This document shows positions 58,101 through 64,000 of a stretch of DNA of 64,000 nucleotides, piece by piece. The stretch lies in contig CM077034.1 of assembly GCA_039090855.1 (NCBI GenBank), forward strand, positions 8,510,984 through 8,574,983, read 5' to 3'. This stretch comes from Macrothele yani (taxonomy: Eukaryota; Arthropoda; Arachnida; Araneae; Macrothelidae). A program made the position numbers and the translations under genes. The notes beneath the pieces were generated by a model. It saw only the letters and a program-made list of their open reading frames with translations. It did no database searches and had not been told where the DNA came from. Position 1 is the stretch's first letter; every line of letters starts with the position of its first letter.

Positions 58101-59255
58101 CAAAAATATTAGTCTCCACCTTACTGACAACATTTTGCCTTACATTACTCATCTCCAACACACCTTCATTCCTCACATGATCCCAGCATGCCTTCCCAGA
58201 AACTCCTTCTAAGTACCGTATCTCTCCGGCACACAAACTAGTCCTATGTCTCTTCTGTAGTACCCAGGTTTCACTGCCGTACATCAGAGTACGAACAATT
58301 ACACTTTCATACACAGCCATGCGGGACTCTAGAGAACCCATCATTCCTGTGAAAACCTCCCAGAGCAGCCACGATTTTCAACGAGGAATTCACTCACCTA
58401 CTAATTTCGCAATCTAATTTGTTCTTTCTGTCAAACATGCTTCTGAAATGTACAAGCTTATTTATCGGGTCAATAACTGTGCCATTTAGAATTACCCTGC
58501 ATTAAGTACTAACAGTACCTGGCTCAAAAACCATAAATTTGGTTTTTCCCTCATTTATACGCAGTTTGAAAATCATACAAACTTCATACATCCAGGGCAG
58601 CATACTCTGCCACTTACTTCCACTTTCCGCCGACAAGATTGTGCATCATCAGCATACAGCTATCTACACACACTGACATTACCAAGACATAAACCAGTGT
58701 TGTCCATTTTGGCATCACACATGCATGCATCCACAAATATGAACAGCCATATGACATTACACAAAACCCTAACCCTGTCTGACTTTTGCTTCAATAGAAA
58801 ACCCTTTCGATACACCACCATTTACTCATACACATGCTCTACTGCCAGCATACATGGCCTTCACACCATTGAGTAGATTTGCAGTGATAACATATTTATT
58901 CAGTACCTTCCACAGAAGAGACCTATTTACTCGATCATAAGCTTTCTCTAATGAAGGCAGCAAAAACTTTTTTACCAACAGACAGATACTTTTCAATCAT
59001 CAAACGTAAAGCAAAAATTTGTTTAGTGCAGCCTTTACCAGGCATAAAACCACTCTGTACATTCCACTTTCTCTGATGTAAGACCTCATACCTCATCAAT
59101 AACAACCTTTCCAAATACTTTCCCTGGCACACTCAGTAAACTGACACCATGATAGTTCTTGCTGTCAGTCTAATCAGCCTTTCCCTTATACAAGGGAACA
59201 ATAATAGCATCCTTCCAATCCTGAGGGACCATTCCTAACTCCCAGCACAACGGGC
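57982..59255 (-). pseudogene. LINE-B reverse transcriptase and C-terminus, decayed
   Basis: A 120-codon frame (58344-57982) has MAVYESVIVRTLMYGSETWV, DHVRNEGVLEMSNVRQ and VETNIFERFDQVERMSDK. Upstream, broken frames show FMPGKGCTKQIFALRLMIEK and a decayed KNYHG.SLLSVPGKVFG. The YADD region near 58650 is badly eroded. Confidence 0.75.
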
Positions 59256-59267
59256 AAATTTTAGTTA

Positions 59268-60797
59268 CATAATACATAGAGATTCAGTACCTCTTTTAGA
59301 ATTGCTATTAAGCACGTTAAAATACGGACATGTGATTATGGTGGCGCAGTTAATTATGACGTTTATTATTTAAAAAATAAAGATTAAAAGAAAGCAAGAG
59401 CAATTACTCACATATATTCGTCCAGAGGTCGATTTTGTTCGCACACCACCGTAAGCTATGCACTGCAAAAAAGTCCGATGGTGACTATAGTATGGTGTTT
59501 AGCAATGCCAAAGTAGTAGACGACCCGAAGAATCTTGCTATATATTGTATCGTAAGCTCAAAAGAATAATACAACTGAGAATAAAAAACCCTGTAATGAC
59601 CACAGGCAGGTTAAAAAGGCTAACAATGAACAATCCAAAAAACTATAGCGAACAAATCTGAAAGGCCGACAGTGAACGAATTTAAAAGAACAAAATGAAA
59701 TATGAATGGCTAGAAGAAAGCAAGAATGAAATATTTACATAACGCTTGCGCCACCTCCTCCACGTCCACCAGCGTCCCCGGACGCGTTTCGCCTAAGCGT
59801 CTTCCTAGGCGTTTTCAACGGAAATGAAACGTCTGTTGGTAAGTGACAACGTTTCGCACCTCCAGAAGTCATGATGAACATTGCGCATGGGTCAGTTTTC
59901 CTCCTATATGGCGGTGCCATAGTTTGATTTTCCTGTATTTGTCGTTGTCTTTTGATTTTATTTTTATGCTCCTCGAAAAAAGATTAAAAGAGGAGCATAA
60001 AAATAAAATCAAAAGATAACGACAAGCCCCCAGGAAAATCAAACTATGACACCAGATGGCGCCACCATATAGGAGGAAAACTGACCCATGCGCAATGTAC
60101 ATCATGATTTCTGGAGGTACGAAACGTTGTCACTTACCAACAGACGTTTCATTTCCCGTTGAAAACGCCTAGGAAGACGCTAGGGCGAAACGCGTCCGGG
60201 GACGCTGGTAGACGTGAGGAGGTGGTGCAAGCATTATGTAAATATTTCATTCTTGCTTTCTTCTAGCCATTCATATTTCATTTTGTTCTTTTAAATTCGT
60301 TCACTGTCAGCCTTTAGATTCGTTCGCTATAGTTTTTTGGATTGTTCATTGTTAGCCTTTTTTAACCTGCCTGTGGTCATTACAGGGTTTTTTATTCTCA
60401 GTTGTATTATTCTTTTGAGCTTACGATACAATATATAGCAAGATTATTTGGGTCATCTACTACTTTGGCATTGCTAAACACCATCTTATAGTCACATCGG
60501 ACTTTTTGCAATGCATAGCCGCTGAACACCTGAGACCAAACAACTTGCAGAACTACAGTGGAATGCGAACAAAAACGACCTCTGGACGAATATATGTGAG
60601 TAACTGCTCTTGCTTTCTTTTAATCTTTATTTTTTAAATAATAAACGTCATAATTAACTGCACCACCATAATCACATGTCCGTATTTTAACGTGCGTAAT
60701 AGCAATTCTAAAAGAGGTACTGAATCTCTATGTATTACGTATTTTAACCACGTACAACTTGTGACTTCTTTATACGGAAGATATACATGAAGTATCT
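59268..60797. mobile_element. fold-back element D, 1.5-kb palindrome
   Basis: Arms of about 710-750 bp (about 59268-59974 and 59990-60747) pair around a 15-base loop. Flanks AAATTTTAGTTA (59256-59267) and AAATTTCAGTTA (60798-60809) look like a 12-bp target duplication with one change. The arms differ by scattered substitutions and short indels. The right side has about 50 unpaired bases. Confidence 0.9.
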
Positions 60798-60892
60798 AAA
60801 TTTCAGTTAACCAGTCAATTACAGAGTCACCACCATATTTCAACATCTCAGAAGTTATGCCAACAACTCTCAGAGCTTCACCATCCTGAGAT

Positions 60893-63020
60893 CCTCTTGC
60901 TGAATGGGAGTCGGCAATAGGATTTTGAAAGACGGAAAACTGGCATCCATGATTGGGAATCTGCAAGAGGATTTTGAAAGACGAAAAACTGGCATCCATG
61001 ATCGGGAGTCTGCAACAGGGTTTTGAAAGACAAGAAACTGGCATCTATGATCAGGAGTCTGCAAGAGGATTTTGAAAGACACAAAACTTGCATCCATGAT
61101 CAGGAGTCTTCAAAAAGATTTTAAAAGACAGAAAACTGGCATCCATTTCAGGAGTCTGCAACAGGATTTTGAAAGACAAAAAACTGGCACCCATGATCAG
61201 GAGTCTTCAAAAATATTTTTAAAGACAGAAAACTGGCATCCATATCAGGAGTTTTCAAGAGGATTTTGAAAGACAGAAAACTGGCATCCATGATCGGGAG
61301 TCTTCAACAGGATTTTGAAAGACAAAAAACTGGCATCATTATCAGGAGTCTTCAAAAAGATTTTTAAAGACAGAAAACTGGCATCCATATCAGGAGTTTT
61401 CAAGAGGATTTTGAAAGACAGAAAACTGGCATCCATGATCGGGAGTCTCCAACAGGATTTTGAAAGACAAAAAACTGGCATAATTATCAGGAGTCTTCAA
61501 AAGATTTTTAAAGACAGAAAACTGGCATCCATACCAGGAGTCTGCAAGAGGATTTTGAAAGACACGAAACTTGCATCCATGATCAGGAGTCTTCAAAAGA
61601 TTTTAAAAGACAGAAAACTGGCATCCATTATCAGGAGTCTGCAACAGGATTTTGAAAGACAAAAAACTGGCATCATTATCAGGAGTCTTCAAAAAGATTT
61701 TTAAAGACAGAAAACTGGCATCCATATCAGGAGTTTTCAAGAGGATTTTGAAAGACAGAAAACTGGCATCCATGATCGGGAGTCTCCAACAGGATTTTGA
61801 AAGACAAAAAACTGGCATCATTATCAGGAGTCTTCAAAAAGATTTTTAAAGACAGAAAACTGGCATCCATACCAGGAGTCTGCAAGAGGATTTTGAAAGA
61901 CACGAAACTTGCATCCATGATCAGGGAGTCTTCAAAAAGATTTTAAAAGACAGAAAACTGGCATCCATTATCAGGAGTCTGCAACAGGATTTTGAAAGAC
62001 AAAAAACTGGCATCATTATCAGGAGTCTTCAAAAAGATTTTGAAAGACAGAAAACTGGCATCCATATCAGGAGTTTTCAAGAGGATTTTGAAAGACAGGA
62101 AACTGGCATCCATGATCGGGAGTCTCCAACAGGATTTTGAAAGACAAAAAACTGGCATCATTATCAGGAGTCTTCAAAAGATTTTTAAAGACAGAAAACT
62201 GGCATCCATATCAGGAGTCTGCAAGAGGATTTTGAAAGACACGAAACTTGCATCCATGATCAGGAGTCTTCAAAAAGATTTTAAAAGACAGAAAACTGGC
62301 ATCCATTATCAGGAGTCTGCAACAGGATTTTGAAAGACAAAAAACTGGCACCCATGATTAGGAGTCTTCAAAAATATTTTTAAAGACAGAAAACTGGCAT
62401 CCATATCAGGAGTTTTCAAGAGGATTTTTAAAGACAGAAAACTGGCATCCATGATCGGGAGTCTCCAACAGGATTTTGAAAGACAAAAAAACTGGCATCA
62501 TTATCAGGAGTATTCAAAAAGATTTTTAAAGACAGAAAACTGGCATCTATGATCAGGAGTCTGCAAGAGGATTTTGAAAGACAGAAAACTGGCATCCATG
62601 ATTGGAAGTCTGCAAGAGGATTTTGAAAGACGAAAAACTGGCATCCATGATCGGAAGTCTGCAAGAGGATTTTGAAAAACAGAAAACTTGCCTCCATGAT
62701 CGGAAGTTTGCTAGAGGATTTTGAAAGACGGACTATTTGCACCCCTAATCGGGAGTTTGCATGAGGATTTAGAAAGATGGAAAACTTGCTTCCATGATCG
62801 AGAGACTGCAAGAGAATTTCGAAAGATAGAAAACTTGCATACATAATCGGGAGTCAGCAAGAGGATTTTGAAAGATGGAAAACTTGCATACATAATCCGG
62901 AGATTGCAAGATAACTTTGAAAGACGGAAAACTTGCATACATAATTGGGAGTCACAAGAGCAAGAGGATTTTGAAAGTTTGAAAACTTGCAAGCAATCAT
63001 GTTCGAGAGTCTGCAAGAGG
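60893..63020. repeat. 49-bp tandem array, about 43 copies, 7-monomer period
   Basis: Unit: GGATTTTGAAAGACAG, AAAACTGGCATCCATGATC, GGGAGTCTGCAAGA. Variants (TTTTTAAAGA, CATCATTATCAGG, ACGAAACTTGC) recur in the same order every 337-340 bp around 61315, 61652 and 61992, that is seven monomers. Monomers decay toward 63020. All ORFs here are repeat-borne. Confidence 0.95.
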
Positions 63021-63228
63021 ACTTAACAGGGTTCTGGGGGATATCATTTTGTCTGCAGGACCAAAATAAATCTGTGATGCACATCGCCCTTCACTGCGAT
63101 CCTGCTATGGTGGCTGGTGCCAGAAAATTTTTGGGTTTTGCCTACTCCTGATCATGGCTGTTCAACGTATTTCTGAATGCATGACTCACATGATGAGATG
63201 TGTTCTGCCACAAACCTCCCATAATTAA

Positions 63229-63415
63229 TCACTTTCCAGCAAACAAAGGACTTCTGCATCTCTTCCGTGGTACTCAGATTTCATTGTTTTACATTAAATT
63301 AGGGACAATCACACTTTCGTGAGCAGCCATTTTGAATCTTTACAAGAACCCATTAGTCCTGCAAAATCCACCTAAGGCAGGTAGGAAGGACTTTCAAAGA
63401 TGAATTCAAGCAACT
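63229..63415 (-). pseudogene. old LINE-B C-terminal fragment
   Basis: Aligns by eye with 58240-58420: CATCTCTTCCGTGGTACTCAG versus ATGTCTCTTCTGTAGTACCCAG, then ACAATCACACTTTCGTGAGCAGCCAT versus ACAATTACACTTTCATACACAGCCAT, then AGAACCCAT. Strongly diverged and not open. Confidence 0.6.
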
Positions 63416-63426
63416 TAATAACTTAC

Positions 63427-63494
63427 CTAAATATTTTCCTGGATTCAACTGTTCTCTCAAATTCTTGTGCTTGATGATAAGCTCGCTGTATTAC
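63427..63494 (-). CDS. candidate host coding exon, 68 bp
   Basis: On the minus strand a strong acceptor (TTTTTGTTTTCCCCAG) precedes a 68-nt stretch that ends at a perfect donor (TTTAG|GTAAGTT). The frame through it is open and reads VIQRAYHQAQEFERTVESRK, a plausible helical segment with no repeat character. It would shift phase (68 = 22 codons + 2). The protein is not recognised. If real, a host gene crosses the right end on the minus strand. Confidence 0.4.
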
Positions 63495-64000
63495 CTGGGG
63501 AAAACAAAAAGAAATCAAAGTTACGCGGTTAATTTGTCTACATTTTATAAACTCACTTAAAAATAAAAAATAAAACACAGACAAAATCGTTTTAAAAGTA
63601 ACACAGGGTGTGTCTAAAGTCTTTCCCTGATTATGATAAATCGTATTAAAACGAACTGAGCTAAACTCCAAGTTACCCCAGAGTGTACTGATGTTGAAGG
63701 ATAGGAGCCTTATCACGACCTATACGTTGAAAGTAAGAAAGGAATCAATCCGTGTTACGCTGAACTCCTGCTTTTTCCTTTCTATCAAACAATTACTCTC
63801 GCACTTTCTCCCCACCTGCCCCCACTGACGGATTTATGACCCAACCTAAAATAACGGCACAGTCTTTTTTAGCACGTCTTCTGTAAAAAAATATCGTACT
63901 TATGTTATTGGTTTGTCCGTCTGTACCCATGGTATCTCTGCAACTATTAGTCCGATTTGAAAAATTCTTTTTGCACTCGAAAGCTTGAAATATGCGAATT
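63495..64000. other. no gene recognised
   Basis: Possible intron upstream of the candidate exon. No repeats or motifs seen. Confidence 0.35.

Larger units (their letters stand above)
54880..60893 (-). mobile_element. LINE-B copy on minus strand with internal array
   Basis: From right to left: an RT-start piece with EMLKYGGDSVIDWLTEI (60810-60893), fold-back D (59268-60797), RT blocks (57982-59255), a 119-bp array (54905-58100), then a C-terminal piece reading AAGGCCAAGGAAATCATG near 54890-54915. The order matches the plus-strand copy at 38700-42630. Confidence 0.8.

Noticed and set aside
61315..61704. 129-codon ORF of repeated KDRKLAS-type units
   Set aside because: Generated by the 49-bp array; both strands give similar repetitive ORFs.

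Overview
This is eukaryotic, intron-era DNA made almost entirely of transposable elements and of tandem arrays grown out of them. Tc1/mariner transposons, Penelope-like and RTE/jockey-like retroelements, and tRNA-derived SINEs together suggest an animal, most likely an arthropod. I see nothing that fixes the species. No complete host protein gene is visible. The host-type signals are one well-formed tRNA-Val(AAC) gene (1391-1462, minus), one short candidate coding exon with good splice sites (63427-63494, minus), and an unassigned ORF (31108-31428, minus).

Layout. 1-6420: sparse sequence with a 39-bp x3 repeat, the tRNA gene, a 43-bp minisatellite and a 65-bp duplication. 6423-10102: a Ty3/gypsy-type LTR-retrotransposon derivative with a primer-binding site matching tRNA-His, gag, a -1 slippery site, a protease and the tail of integrase. 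Reverse transcriptase, RNase H and the integrase core are missing and I found no LTRs. 10103-14467: non-coding and full of A-runs. 14468-15024: half a Tc1 element. 15027-28212: one dead jockey/CR1-like LINE (LINE-A) cut by a SINE, four Tc1 elements with intact inverted repeats and TA duplications, and a fold-back element. One Tc1 copy itself holds a further insertion, and another has its 3' end tandemly multiplied. 28213-29555: a mariner-like element.

31490-34520: 22 tandem copies of a SINE body. 35289-36566: a mariner element with a mutated active site. 37097-38580 and 42631-48791: two inverted-repeat elements (hAT-like ends) whose interior is a 293-bp satellite. The larger has 19 monomers and a visible 8-monomer higher-order period. 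38700-42630: a second LINE family (LINE-B) broken by fold-back elements and a SINE. 49196-51126: a Penelope-like element (RT plus GIY-YIG endonuclease) with an inverted partial copy and a 15-bp target duplication. 51656-53290: a 5'-truncated RTE element on the minus strand. 54905-60893: a minus-strand LINE-B copy in which a 119-bp coding segment is amplified about 27-fold and which is cut by a 1.5-kb palindrome. 60893-63020: a 49-bp array with a 7-monomer period.

Two themes stand out. First, at least five unrelated element types have each produced an internal tandem array. Second, four fold-back elements and the Penelope element carry the same kind of short motif, a CTGAnGA-like start, a hairpin and (C)CGAAA, which resembles a hammerhead-ribozyme core. 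Four of these five carriers have 11-15 bp target duplications, and the fifth (41164-41624) has 13 bp. I read them as a family of non-autonomous, Penelope-related retroelements. All assignments rest on reading motifs and repeats; no database search was run.
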